NCBI RefSeq assembly: GCF_027409185.1
Contig: NC_084464.1
Span: 50,071,095-50,135,094, forward strand
Length of the DNA: 64,000 nucleotides
Direction of reading: 5' to 3'
From: Cynocephalus volans
Taxonomy: Eukaryota > Chordata > Mammalia > Dermoptera > Cynocephalidae
This document shows positions 1-11,145 of the stretch, piece after piece. Below the pieces are notes generated by a model. It saw only the letters and a list, made by a program, of their open reading frames with translations. It was not told where the DNA came from and ran no database searches. Within the stretch, counting starts at the first letter, position 1. Each line of letters begins with the position of its first letter. Position numbers and translations under genes: made by a program.

Positions 1-2770
1 GTCTTGACCTTCAGACTCACTTACATTCATACGTAATACAAAGCCACATCCCAGTGGCTGCCGCTCTGCAGATGGGGAGGACTGAGTTCCACGCAGCTTT
101 TGTGAAGGATCTCTCTCATATGCTGCTGTGTATTGCCATTCCCAAGGGATGGGGACCTTGCCACCCTTCTCTCACAATCCTCTCAAAATCCTATGCCACG
201 AACATGTGCAGTTCAGTCTCTCTGTCTCTTTGTTTGTCTCTCCCTCCCTCCGTCCTTCCTGCTTTCCTTTTCTCCCTCCTTTCCTACCCTCACCTCCCCC
301 AACACACACACAAAGAGAAAGAGACTGAAAACAGAGGGTTTCCCCTAACAGAAATAGGTGGGGACAGGGGGAGGCCAGAAATCAGCAGCACAAGCTGGAA
401 TAGATAGCAAATGTAGCCAGATATTCAGAGAAGATGGGAAAATAGACCCAATATTGTGTAATGACAAGGAGTGGAAATGAGCGTCCCCAAAGGTGGGAAG
501 TGTAGGTAGGGAAGAGAGGAGGAAGAGGCCAGAACATAAGTAGATAAAGGAAAAAGAAAAACAGCAGACTGTTTAAATGTGGATAAGAGCTGCAGTAAAA
601 GAGGAGGAAATTGTAGAGGTGAAAAAAGAATGAGAATGACAAGTCAAGCGACAGGAAGCTGGGTTAGGAGCCCCGTCTGCAGTCAATGTTATTAACTCCT
701 CCTTCCATAAATCTGAGTTCTTTCCCTGTAGAGTTCTCGAATCCCAAGCTGTGATAGATTATTTTCTTTTGTACAAGAGCTTATTTTAACTAACACAATG
801 TTTTTAGAAAGAGAAAAAGACCCACGGTCTAGAGTAAATCCAACGAAACTTTTGTTTCCCACTGATGCTGGGCACCAGTGTTAGAATGAATTGCTGTATC
901 TCCCCCTCCTGTGCGACCACTACACCTCAGAATTTATCTGTGGTACAGCCTCCAACCAAGAATACAATCAATAGCCGAGAATTAGAAACACTGAGCAGTC
1001 CCATGCCAAGAGATAAACTGCCTTGGGGCTGAAGAAGGCTGGTAACACCCAGAGGAAATTGGCAGGCATTTTTTTCTTTTTTTCTTTTTCATTTTTTTCT
1101 TTTTTCTTCTGTCCAGATCTCTAGGGTGAAAGTGCAAGGGCTTGAGGCAGTAAGTGATGTTTATGAAAGACTTTTCAATTCCAATAACCTGAGGAATTAG
1201 AAACACAATGAAGACTTGGGAACATGACTATACAAATGTCATAGCAACACTAAAAAGGCCAGGGTTACTTTACTTTTCAGGTCCAATCTTCAAAAATTTA
1301 TTACCATGATGTATGTTTCTGACTGAAAGAGAAAGGTGTATTACCACCATATTTTTGCCCTCCAGAAAGCTTCAGAACTTTCAAAATGTCTAGGAAATTG
1401 AATTTACACTTTTGATGAACCCTACTGGCACCCACCGATTAGATACCCTTGACAATGTAACTACCCTCAACCTCTTTCATCTTTCAAACCCCAGCATTGG
1501 AAGTGGGGACTAGAGGACCACAATGCAGGAGACATGCCAAAGCAAAGACATCTCACTCTAGTTAAGCTAAACCATGTCCTTCCAATGGCATCCTTTGGAA
1601 AAGTACAGCTAAAAATATAGATGAAGAGATATCTTATGTACACTCATATAAAAGAACCATGTTACATTAAGAATTATACTATGTTGTAATATTCTTAGCT
1701 ATTAAGTAAAACCTATGTAATATCATAGTTACATAAGGTATTTACAAGAACATTTTTTTCTAAAAATTGGTTAAGATCATGAAGCCTTCCAACCAAAGCA
1801 CAGTGGGGCCACAAGTCCAGAAAGATGGCAGCTCTCTCACACTCACTATCCCAGCCTTGAACTCTGCTGTATGGTCTGCATTTCAGATGTGGCCTCTCTT
1901 CTGGCAGGAGGGGTCCCTTGACTATTGGCCTCTATCACTGAGTCAGCCTTGATGTCAATCCACACATGAGAAATGCAAAAGCTCTTGAGACATTCTACAT
2001 GCACAGTGCAGACCCTCTGAGAGCATGCCAAGCCGCCCAAACCCCAGGAATGCCCCCGTGTTGGAATCATCTCTATAATGACATGTGGGGCTCATGTACC
2101 CTCTGCCTCAGCCACCCACATGGAGAATGAATTTCTTCAGCTGCACTCAAAATGTACATTGATGTAGATTTCCAAAGTCTACAGCAGGGAGGTCATGGAA
2201 GACCTCAGTGAACTTCAGAACTAACCTCTCCCCTCCTTCGGGCTGGGTCCTCCTAAGCTATCATATCTTAACATGAATTTCCTATATGATCACCCTTCTT
2301 CAGGAAATGTCTCTCCCAGTCCCCCTCCTCACCCTGCATTGACCACCCTTTCATTTGGCCATGAGGATTCTGGGGAAAATGCAAATTCTTCTCTTTCCAT
2401 GAATAGCTCTTTGAAAGTTACATATAGGGGAAGAACCTGGTTTAATCTGCAAGAGTAGCCAAAATCATTATTTTTTCATTGATGAGGATCTAGAGTAAGG
2501 CAATTCTTTCATATCACCCTGTGCTTTTTCATAATATGCTTGGCACTGTCAAATTCAGTCTAAATCTCAGGGGGAAAGTCATTAGAGGGAATATTATTAA
2601 AACAAACTCTGTATAACAAAGCTATTTCTGTCCCTGGACACGATCCACTGTAAATGAACTGCCACATGTATATAAAAGTACTATGCCTGTAAACACATAT
2701 GCTTTTCTCTAAGAATTATTAAAATATAATCAATATTATTAGTGAAGCAGCTAAATGAAACATTTACCAA
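1..2770. other. Intergenic stretch, no gene seen
   Basis: No ORF here has family-like composition, and no splice-bounded conserved peptide was recognised. The only structured element is a pyrimidine-rich (CT/CCT) tract at about 213-297. A second pyrimidine-rich run lies at about 1068-1110. The rest looks like unique or too-degraded sequence. Confidence 0.6.
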
Positions 2771-2789
2771 GGGAGAAAAGCAGAAAAGG

Positions 2790-3240
2790 ACACAGAGATA
2801 TGGGGAAGGGGTGCTACTTTAGACTGGGTGGTCAGGGAAGTTCTCTCTGATGAAATGATATCTGAGAGACCTGAGTGAAGTAAGGGATCAAGTCCTAGGA
2901 TCAACTAGGGGAAGTAAGTTCCCAGTAAAGGAAACAACTACTACAAAGACCCTAAAGCAGAAGTTTTTTAGTGTGTTAGACAGGGATCAGCAAACTATGG
3001 CCCAATGCCTGGCTTTATAAATAGTTTTATTGGCATACTCACTTGTTTACATATTGTCTCTGGCTGCTTTTGCTCTGTGGCAAAGCCTGTTTACCACCTG
3101 GCCCTTTCCCGAAATTCTGCCAAACTCCTATATTAAAATGGACATGAAGGAAGTGAACATAACAGGGAGAGACACAGAGGAGCCAGATCATTTAGGGCCC
3201 AATAGGATAAAACCATCTACCCACCAAAAAAACACATGTC
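2790..3240 (-). repeat. L2 LINE fragment split by a hAT-type element
   Basis: The sequence at about 2790-2965 reads as the reverse complement of the L2 3' region (phrases resembling 'ggtggtcagggaag', then text like 'caaagaccctaaagcag'). L2-like sequence resumes at about 3176 with 'gagccagatcatttagggcc'. The intervening 150 bp is a separate element, listed next. The L2 assignment is from memory of the consensus. Confidence 0.6.
2981..3132 (+). mobile_element. Short non-autonomous hAT-like DNA transposon
   Basis: It begins with 'cagggatcagcaaactatgg' and ends near 'gccaaactcctata', a degraded copy of the inverted termini (CAGGGGTCGGCAAACT type) of a common mammalian hAT fossil. Its interior text about tttattggcatactca...tgtttacatattgtctctggctgcttttgc also matches that family by eye. 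It sits inside an L2 copy, so it is the younger of the two. Family name not assigned. Confidence 0.6.
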
Positions 3241-3621
3241 TCCAAGGGATTAAGAGTGCAGATATTATTTACAAATTGAGGTTCAAAGGCTTCTTTTCAC
3301 CACCTCATTCCAGGATACCCCACTGATCTCTGCTTTATTTCCAGTCCCCAGGGTTATCAACCTTTTTCCCCGTAAGCTGTGCACATCTATCTGATAGGTT
3401 CTCAGGGACATATCCACAATAGGCCCAGGCAAATAAGGAGATTTAATAAAATTGTAAAATGAACATTCAGAAATAATAATTATATGCAACAAATTATTTT
3501 GAAACAAATATATTAGGTATATCACAAGACACAAGGAAACCACTGCTACAGACTATGTTTTCTAGCATCTCTTCTATTCAAGTAAAATTCTGCAGAAACC
3601 AAATGTACTCAAAAACCTTGC

Positions 3622-3785
3622 TACTTAAAGTTTGGTGCAAAGACCAACAGCATTAGCATCACACAAGAGCTGGTTTGAAATGCAGAATCTCAGGCCTTGA
3701 CCCAGATCTACTGAATCAGAATCTCCACTTTCACAAGATCCCCAGGAGATTTGGTCATTAAAGTTTGATGCCACTGTTCTAATAT
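3622..3785 (-). mobile_element. MER5A-like hAT-Charlie fossil
   Basis: The text resembles the MER5A consensus read in reverse: 'accaacagcattagcatcac', then 'gaaatgcagaatctcaggcc', then 'ctactgaatcagaatctcc'. It is non-autonomous, non-coding and old. Confidence 0.7.
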
Positions 3786-3849
3786 GACTTTTAATTACTC
3801 TTTTCCAAGAGTTGGAAATGTAGAGTTTTAAATTTCAAGGAGGTTAGCC

Positions 3850-4440
3850 TTGTTTATACCACTCATACTACTAAAAATTGAATATAACTTAAATGTTTAA
3901 TAATATGGGATTAGCTAAATAAATGTTGGTACATTTATCCATACAAAAAATGTTATGCAGCTGTCAAAACTAATATAGTAGAAGAATAACATGACAATAT
4001 ATTCACAGTTTATCATTAAGTGAAAAAATCAATTAAAGACAGGACTAAGGCTAAAACAAAGGCAAAGATATGGTTAAAGAACAGAATGGAGATGTTATAA
4101 ACTTTAACAATATAGTAATGATATAACTAATGAAATGAGGAAAGGAAGAGGGATAGAAGGTATAAGGCAGTATAGGCATGTTGATTTTTTTATAGCCACA
4201 AGTCGAAATATATCATGTAAGGCTGATAATCAAGTAATAGGTTGTAATTATATTTAAAAATATAAAGTCAATTGACCAATTAGTCAATAGAATTGGGTGT
4301 TGAGGAATAGAGAGCAGTATGGAGAAGGTGAAAATGTAAACTTATTACATTTACTTTTTTACAGGATGTTAATAACTGCTGCCTAAAAATATGAAGGATT
4401 AAATAATTAATATAAAATTAAAAAAATAATTTTGGAACAG
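3850..4440 (+). repeat. Ancient L1 3'-end fragment
   Basis: AT-rich sequence with the signature of an old L1M 3' end, such as 'gggattagctaaataaatg' followed by an 'atgcagctgtcaaaa' type phrase. It is heavily mutated with no ORF. The boundary with the next ancient L1 is approximate. Confidence 0.5.
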
Positions 4441-5244
4441 AAATTTAAACTTTCTAAATTATCAAAAGAAACACATCCACAAAAGGAAACAAAATAAACA
4501 AAGAAGCAAAAATGCTGGAGACCACATGGTAAAAGGAGCTATATAAACAGAAAGCATAACATAAAATGTGATGAGATAAACAAGACTTCAATAAATATAA
4601 ATGAGCTAAACTCATCTATTAAAAGAAAAATATTTCCATAATGGATGATAAAACAAAACTCCACTATTCTCTAAATACAAGCAGCACAACTAACAAAAAT
4701 AACTCAGACTGAAAAACAAAAGGGTAGACAGAGGCATAAAGGAAAATACAAACAAAAGCAAGCAGGCTTCCCAATCTTAATATTGGATAAGGATGAATTT
4801 AGGGTGAAATGAAATAAAGAAAACCAAGTGGATTTTTAATAGTTATAAAGGGGACAATCTGTAATGAAGACGTAAAAACATAATTTTTATATATTCCAAA
4901 ATAAAAAAAAATCTCAAAAACACCATAATCTCATGAAAATAATTGATAAAAATATAAATAAAAATATTAACAAACAGAATCGATCAGCACATTAAAAGAG
5001 TAATTCATCACAATCAAGGGTGATTTATTCCAGGAATAAATGGATGGTTCAACATGAGTAAATGTATAATATAATTGATTATATAAATTTTCCAAACAGA
5101 AAAATCATATGATAAATCTCTACTACACTGAAAGGGAATTTTTGTGAATGTTCTTAAATTAAGAACATCTATTCTTAATTTAAGGGGACAAAAGCCTTTT
5201 AATAACGTAAGTACAGATGAAAAATTCCTTAAGATATGTTTGTC

Positions 5245-6282
5245 CTACAAAGCTTCTGCACAATAAAGAAATAATTAACAGAGCAAAAAGACAACCTACA
5301 GGGTGGGAGAAAATATTTGCAAACTATGCATCTGATAAAGGATTAATATCCAGAATATAAAAGGAACTTAAACAACTTAACAGTAAAAAATACAGATAAA
5401 GCAATTAAAAAATGGGCAAGGGAGCTGAATAGGCATTTGTCAAAGGAAGATATACAAGTGGCCAAGAGACACATGAAAAAGTGCTCAACATCACTCAGCA
5501 TCAGGGAAATGCAAATCAAAACCACATTAAGATATCATCTCACCCCAGTTAGACTGGCTGTCATCAAAAAGATGGAAAACAACAAATGCTGGTGAGAATG
5601 AGGAGAAAGGGGAACCTTCCTACACTGTTGGTGGGACTGTAAGTTGGTGCAACTGTTATGGAAAATGGTATAGAGATTCCTTAAACAATTTCAGAAAGAA
5701 CTGCCATACGATCCAGCAATTCCCCTGCTGGGTATATACCCAAAGGAATGGAAAGCATCATGTCAAAGAGATACCTGCACCCCCATGATTATTGCAGCTC
5801 TATTTACAATAGCCAAGAGTTGGAACCAACTGAAATGTCCATTGAAGGATGACTGGATAAGGAAAATGTGGTATATATACACAATGGAATATTACTCTGC
5901 CAGAGAAAAGAATGACATATTGCCATTTGTAGCAACATGGATGAACTTAGAGAAAATCATATTAAGTAAAATAAGCCAGACACAGAAAGAGAAATACTGT
6001 ATGTTCTCACTCATAAGTGGGAGCTAAAATATTCATATAAATAAAAGAAAATACAACATTCACAAAAATATGTTGAACTTTCAAAAGAAGAACAGAGGTT
6101 ACTAAAAGTGGGAAAGTGGGGGGAGGGAGGAATTGGTAAAGGACCACAAATAGTGATGACAGTATACTGTTGAATATAAAAATTATTCTGAGCAGCACAC
6201 ATTGCTCACAAGTATTGATATCTACTCTGTACCCCATAGATATGTACAATCAACTATGTTACAGTAAAAATTTTTTTTAAAA
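5245..6282 (+). mobile_element. 5'-truncated L1 (middle-aged)
   Basis: The L1 ORF2 3' end plus 3' UTR. Translatable remnants include the region around 5785-6027 ([13 protein letters not shown]..., then [13 protein letters not shown]...), ending at an L1-like stop near 6025-6027. Stops and frameshifts break the upstream part. The likely target-site duplication is 'atatgtttgtc' (5234-5244) against 'atctgtttgtc' (6283-6293), one mismatch in 11. The 3' UTR resembles that of the L1 at 45118-48153, so both probably belong to one older subfamily of the lineage. Confidence 0.75.
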
Positions 6283-7189
6283 ATCTGTTTGTCGATCTAC
6301 ACATAGCAAGGCCAGTATCATGCTGAACATACTGAAGCATGCTCATTGAAGAAAAAGAAAAGATATCATTGCTTACTATTCTGATTTAACTTTTTTTCTG
6401 GATGTTCTGGCCAATGTAATTAGAAAAAGAGAAAAAACAAGAGGTATAAACACTGGAAAAAGAGGAACTAAATTTTACATTATTTGAAAAGGAAATAATT
6501 ACCTAATATGGAAAATCCAGGAAAATTAACTGAAAAACCGTTATAATTAGTAAGGGAATTCAGTAAAGGGCTAGGACAAAATTAATATATCAAAATCAAT
6601 AGATTTCATCTATGTATCTATTGATTTATCTATCTACACACACACAAAAGTGCATGCACACACACACACCCCTAGCTGAATGAAATAACAGAAGAAAAGA
6701 CCTAATTTGCATTAATAGCAAAAAATAAAATAACAGGAATAAATAGGCAGTAGTAAGATCAATATAAAGCAAACTTGAAAATGCAATTGAGGGGCGATAA
6801 AAGAGGCTTAAAGCAATGGCAAACATACCTTATTCTTGAACACTAAAATAGGTACTTAAAGATGTTTCTTCTCCTTAAGTTATTTGCAAATTTAATGTGA
6901 GACCAATATAAACAGAAAATTTGGGGAACTTGTTAACTCTAAAGCTAACTCTAAACTTTATATGAAAAAATAAACAAGGAAGAATAGGTTTTTTTAAAAA
7001 AAAGAAAACCGAAAGATAAAATTAATAAAGAGGTATCTAGCCCATTCAGATTTTAAAACGTACTGTAAAGCTATAATAACAAAAAGTACAGTACTAGAAT
7101 ATGAATAGACACATCAATAGAACAGACCAGAAAGTCCAAAGTAGATACAAATACACAAGAAATGTGGTATATGACACAGATGGCTTTTA

Positions 7190-7361
7190 TTTATTTACTT
7201 ATTTATTTTTTAATTTTATTTATTTTTTTTGGTCTTTTTCGTGACCGGCACTCAGCCAGTGAGTGCACCGGCCAGTCCCATATAGGATCCGAACCCGCGG
7301 CGGGAGTGTCGCCACGCTCCCAGCACTGCACTCTCCCGAGTGCGCCACGGGCTCGGCCTCG
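7190..7361 (-). mobile_element. tRNA-derived SINE, CYN-like
   Basis: Read on the minus strand, it starts GGCCGAGCCCGTGGCGCACT and contains a Pol III A box (TGGCGCACTCGG, complement of 7336-7347) and B box (GGTTCGGATCC, complement of 7285-7295). It ends in an A-rich tail, seen as the T-rich tract at 7190-7230. An 11-bp perfect target-site duplication, gatggctttta, flanks it at 7179-7189 and 7362-7372. The form resembles the tRNA-Ile-derived CYN SINEs described from colugos. Bat tRNA SINEs are the main alternative. It inserted into the ancient plus-strand L1. Confidence 0.85.
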
Positions 7362-7663
7362 GATGGCTTTTAAATTAGCAGGGAAGACATAGGTAATAAA
7401 TGATACTGGGATAACTAGTTACATATCTGAGCAAACAAAGCTGAATTCCTACCTGTAACCCACTCCAAAATAAATGCTGGGTAGTTTAAAAATTAAATAT
7501 AGAAAATGAAAGCACTAGATAAACGTGGAAAACATTTTTTTGTTGTATGATACACATAAGCCCAGAAGTCATAAAATAAAATATATAAATTTGACAAGAA
7601 AGAATTTCCACATAGAAACAGAAATCTAAACAAATCTGAACAACGAATTGAGCAAAACTCTTT

Positions 7664-9398
7664 TTTAAAAAAAAATTTTTTTTTAAATTTTATTTTGTCG
7701 ATATACATTGTAGCTGATTATTGCTCCCCATCACCAAAACCTCCCTCCCTTCTCCCTCCCCCCCTCCCCCCAACAATGTCCTTTCTGTTTGCTTGTTGTA
7801 TCAACTTCAAATAATTGTGGTTGTTATATCTTCTTCCCCCCCCCGCGTTTGTGTGTGTGTGTGTGTATGTGTGTGTGTGAATTTATATATTAATTTTTAG
7901 CTCCCTCCAATAAGTGAGAACATGTGGTATTTCTCTTTCTGTGCCTGACTTGTTTCACTTAATATAATTCTCTCAAGGTCCATCCATGTTGTTGCAAATG
8001 GCAGTATTTCATTCGTTTTTATAGCTGAGTAGTATTCCATTGTGTAGATGTACCACATTTTCCGTATCCACTCATCTGATGATGGGCATTTGGGCTGGTT
8101 CCAACTCTTGGCTATTGTAAAGAGTGCTGCGATGAACATTGGGGAACAGGTATACCTTCGACTTGATGATTTCCATTCCTCTGGGTATATTCCCAGCAGT
8201 GGGATGGCTGGGTCGTATGGTAGATCTATTTGCAATTGTTTAAGGAACCTCCATACCATTTTCCATAGAGGCTGCACCATTTTGCAGTCCCACCAACAAT
8301 GTATGAGAGTTCCTTTTTCTCCGCAGCCTCGCCAGCATTTATCATTCATAGTCTTTTGGATTTTAGCCATCCTAACTGGGGTTAGATGGTATCTCAATGT
8401 GGTTTTGATTTGCATTTCCCGGATGCTGAGTGATGTTGAGCATTTTTTCATATGTCTGTTGGCCATTTGGATATCTTCCTTAGAGAAGTGCCTACTTAGC
8501 TCTTTTGCCCATTTTTTAATTGGGTTGCTTGTTTTCTTCTTGTAAAATTGTTTGAGTTCCTTATATATTCTGGATATTAATCCTTTGTCAGATGTATATT
8601 TTGCAAATATTTTCTCCCACTCTGTTGGTTGTCTTTTAACTCTGTTAATTGTTTCTTTTGCTGTGCAGAAGCTCTTTAGTTTGGTATAATCCCATTTGTT
8701 TATTTTTCCTTTGGTTGCCCGTGCTTTTGGGGTCGTATTCATGAAGTCTGTGCCCAGTCCTATTTCCTGAAGTGTTTCTCCTATGTTTTCTTTAAGAAGT
8801 TTTATTGTCTCAGAGTGTATATTTAAATCCTTAATACATTTTGAGTTGATTTTAGTATACGGTGAGAGGTATGGATCTAGTTTCATTCTCCTGCATATCG
8901 ATATCCAGTTATCCCAGCACCACTTGCTGAAGAGGCAGTCCCTTCCCCAGTGAATAGGCTTGGTGCCTTTGTCAAAGATCAGATGGCAGTAAGTGTGTGG
9001 GTTGATTTCTGGATTCTCTATTCTATTCCATTGGTCAGTGTGTCTGTTTTTATGCCAGTACCATACTGTTTTGGTTATTATAGCTTTGTAGTATAGCTTA
9101 AAGTCAGGTAGTGTTATGCCTCCAGCTTTATTTTTTTTGCTGAGCATTGCTTTGGCTATTCGTGGTCTTTTATTGTTCCATATAAATGTCTGAATAGTTT
9201 TTTCCATTTCTGAGAAAAATGTCTTTGGAATTTTGATGGGGATTGCATTGAATTTGTATATCACTTTGGGTAGTATGGACATTTTCACTAATTGAGTTAA
9301 CCAAGGAGGTGAAAAATCTCTATAATGAGAACTACAAACCACTGCTGAGAGAAATTAGAGAGGATACAAGAAGATGGAAAGATATTCCATGCTCTTGG
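7664..9398 (-). mobile_element. Young 5'-truncated, 5'-inverted L1
   Basis: The L1 body is on the minus strand from the tail at about 7664 to 9290. It is followed by 9291-9398, which is L1 ORF2 sequence in the opposite (plus) orientation and homologous to about 14634-14744 of the next L1. A 17-bp perfect target-site duplication, attgagcaaaactcttt, lies at 7647-7663 and 9399-9415. It overlaps the inverted segment end by the 4-bp microhomology 'attg'. This is the expected product of twin priming. The 3' UTR (7664-7896) has a pyrimidine-rich tract at 7741-7771, which is G-rich on the sense strand, and a (GT)n run near 7849-7879. Confidence 0.93.
7897..9290 (-). pseudogene. L1 ORF2 C-terminal fragment, frame open
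   Basis: About 464 codons of ORF2p C-terminal sequence are open from a [13 protein letters not shown] segment to a TAA stop at 7897-7899, with no internal stop. ORF2p is the L1 endonuclease/reverse transcriptase. Only the post-RT region remains, including the Cys/His zinc-knuckle-like motif [18 protein letters not shown] and the C-terminal [12 protein letters not shown] region. The endonuclease and RT domains are missing, so it cannot be active. The unbroken frame points to a recent insertion. The first 18 or so codons of the longer open frame (up to 9342) come from the inverted segment and are not native ORF2. Confidence 0.9.
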
Positions 9399-10614
9399 AT
9401 TGAGCAAAACTCTTTGGAAGTTGTAACTCTCATAACTCAATAGAAATCAGGCAAAGGACAAAGCAATTCATAGATAAAGACAGATGGTACTTAAACTTAT
9501 AGAAAGACATTCATTCATAATAACAGAAATTTAAATTAAAACTATGAGGTGTCTTTTCTCACCTATCAGATTGGCAGAGAACTGAAAGTTGGGTAACACC
9601 CTGTGTTGGTGAGGATATGAGGAAATCGGCATTCTCATATATTGCTGGTAGGAATGTAAATGCAAATCACTTCTATGCAGGGTAATATCTATCAATATTA
9701 TAAACATATTCTTTGACTAGAAAATTTAATTCTAAGAAATTATCCCAGATATACATTCATACATGTGGAAATGACGTATGTGCAAGGACATTCACATTAT
9801 TTGCAGCAGCAAAAGATTAGGAACAACCGAAATGTCCATTAATAGGGGCTGATTAAATTATAATCTGTTCATACAGCAGTATACTCTGTAGCTGTGAAAA
9901 AGAAGGAAGCAGCTCTGTTTGTGCTGACACGGAATTACTAATAAATATGGTTAGGTAAAAAAGCAAGGGGCACCCAGTGTTCCTTTCTGGAATTGCCTCT
10001 CACCAATTCTTTCCGTTTTTTCTTTAACACCCAAGTCCTCAGAATGCATCACTTCTCTCCAAGCATGTTATTCTCCTTCATGATTGTCACCTTTCTCCCA
10101 GGTGGTTTCCTCTGACCGAAATGTGACCCCCTTGCCCCCACCTTCTTTCCTGAGGAGTACCTGTTCCTCCTTCAAATTCAGCACAATGTCACTTAGTGTG
10201 AACAGGATGCTATCATCTGCAGGCTTGAGAAAGAAAGAACAAACACAGGGTGGGAGGGAGACGTTCTCACTACACCCCTATTTAACTCTTGATTTCTGAA
10301 ATACATGCATAAGACAATAAAACCTTGTATTCTTTTCTATATTTCCAGAATGCTCTAAAATTAGCATGTGCTTCTTTTTGTAATACTTGTTTTTAAGGAA
10401 AACTTAAAAAATAAAGCACCTTTAGTTATAGTCTTTGGAACTAGCTCCTTGTTGTTTTAAAGCTACATGTTTCTTTTTCTCTTGCTTTGGTGTTCCAAAT
10501 GAACAGTTTGAAAAATAGAAAACCTTGTTGCCCCCTTGTAAAATACACACCCGTCTTTCTTTGCTTGGATCTCATAATCGCTAAGTTTTCTTCCTCTTTC
10601 AACATTTACGATTT

Positions 10615-10678
10615 GTGTCAGGGGCTAATTTTAATGAGCTGGAGATCATCCCAGAGAGGCTGTTAAAATGCAGATTCT
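10615..10678 (+). mobile_element. MER5A-like fragment, left half
   Basis: The left half of a MER5A-like element ('ggagatcatcccagagaggc', then 'tgttaaaatgcagattct'). It is continued at 16424 on the far side of the L1. The last 14 bases (10665-10678, aaaatgcagattct) form the L1 target-site duplication. Confidence 0.65.
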
Positions 10679-10837
10679 GGTTGGAACCAGGGTGGGCCTC
10701 CCACTTTGGGTCTTTCCCACATTTCCGCACTTCGTTACCCGGGCTTCGGCCTCAGGATCCGCAACGGGCGCCCTGCGTTCTATATCAGCCTTGTAGCTGC
10801 AGAGCTTAGTGGTCTATAAAAATTTGCCATAGTTTAC
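10679..10837 (+). other. Non-L1 leader inside the L1 insertion
   Basis: About 159 bp between the 5' target-site duplication and the first recognisable L1 5' UTR sequence. It is GC-rich and CpG-containing at about 10725-10775. It has no visible match to the 5' UTR of the second L1 (56036 onward) or to the MER5A target. The best reading is 5'-transduced sequence from the source locus. An alternative L1 promoter segment is possible. Confidence 0.6.
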
Positions 10838-11145
10838 AGGGGAGGCGGGAACTCCACAGGGTCCACGCTGCTGCCGTGCAATCCAGCAGCACGTAGGCTT
10901 CACCGCTGCCACCCAGCTCCATCCCAAGCCTGGCCTAGCGCTCACAAGCAGGGAGACATCCTGCAGGGGAAGGGGAAGCTCTGCAGAGACCACACGCTCT
11001 GCGGTGCCTGGGTGCATCCCAGCAGCCCGGGCCAGAGCGCAGGGAACAGAGAGTCACTGAGGTAGCCATACCAAATTGGCAACCACAGCAACATCTTAGT
11101 CAGTCAATAGTGTCAAACCTGTGGACTGTGAAACTCCCTGCCACA
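10838..11145 (+). promoter_or_regulatory. L1 5' UTR with about two monomers
   Basis: It contains parts of the same repeat unit seen six times in the second L1: 'ggggaggcgggaactcc' at about 10841, then 'gggagacatcctgcagggg' at 10951. A non-repetitive segment (about 11050-11145) follows, shared almost word for word with 56910-57002, and leads into ORF1. By analogy with other L1s it carries the internal Pol II promoter. Confidence 0.7.

Larger units (their letters stand above)
4440..9975 (+). mobile_element. Ancient L1 (L1M type) host copy, interrupted three times
   Basis: Non-contiguous pieces on the plus strand read in L1 order. A region resembling the ORF1-ORF2 junction lies at about 4440-4860. 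An RT-like phrase ('gatttattccaggaataaatggatggttcaac') falls at about 5020. Further ORF2-like text is at 6294-7178 and 7373-7646, and an L1 3' end is at 9416-9975. Every frame is broken. Younger insertions at 5245-6282, 7190-7361 and 7664-9398 split it, which gives a relative age order. I assign it to an old L1M subfamily by degree of decay only. Confidence 0.6.

Noticed and set aside
1..2770. Terminal exon or 3' UTR of GLP1R, the expected neighbour in human
   Set aside because: No peptide or splice-bounded segment resembling its C-terminus was found, so the gene, if near, lies outside the window or only its untranslated part is here.
5148..5168. Short palindrome atgttcttaaattaagaacat as a possible regulatory hairpin
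   Set aside because: It lies in AT-rich fossil L1 sequence. Such short palindromes are expected by chance there.
7190..7361. A real tRNA gene
   Set aside because: It has A and B boxes but also an A-rich tail, a target-site duplication and an extended non-tRNA body. It is a SINE.
8048..8545. 165-codon plus-strand ORF, with a same-length partner on the minus strand at 15502-15999
   Set aside because: Both lie exactly antisense to the L1 ORF2 C-terminus. Equal length follows from shared L1 sequence, and the peptide has no domain of its own.
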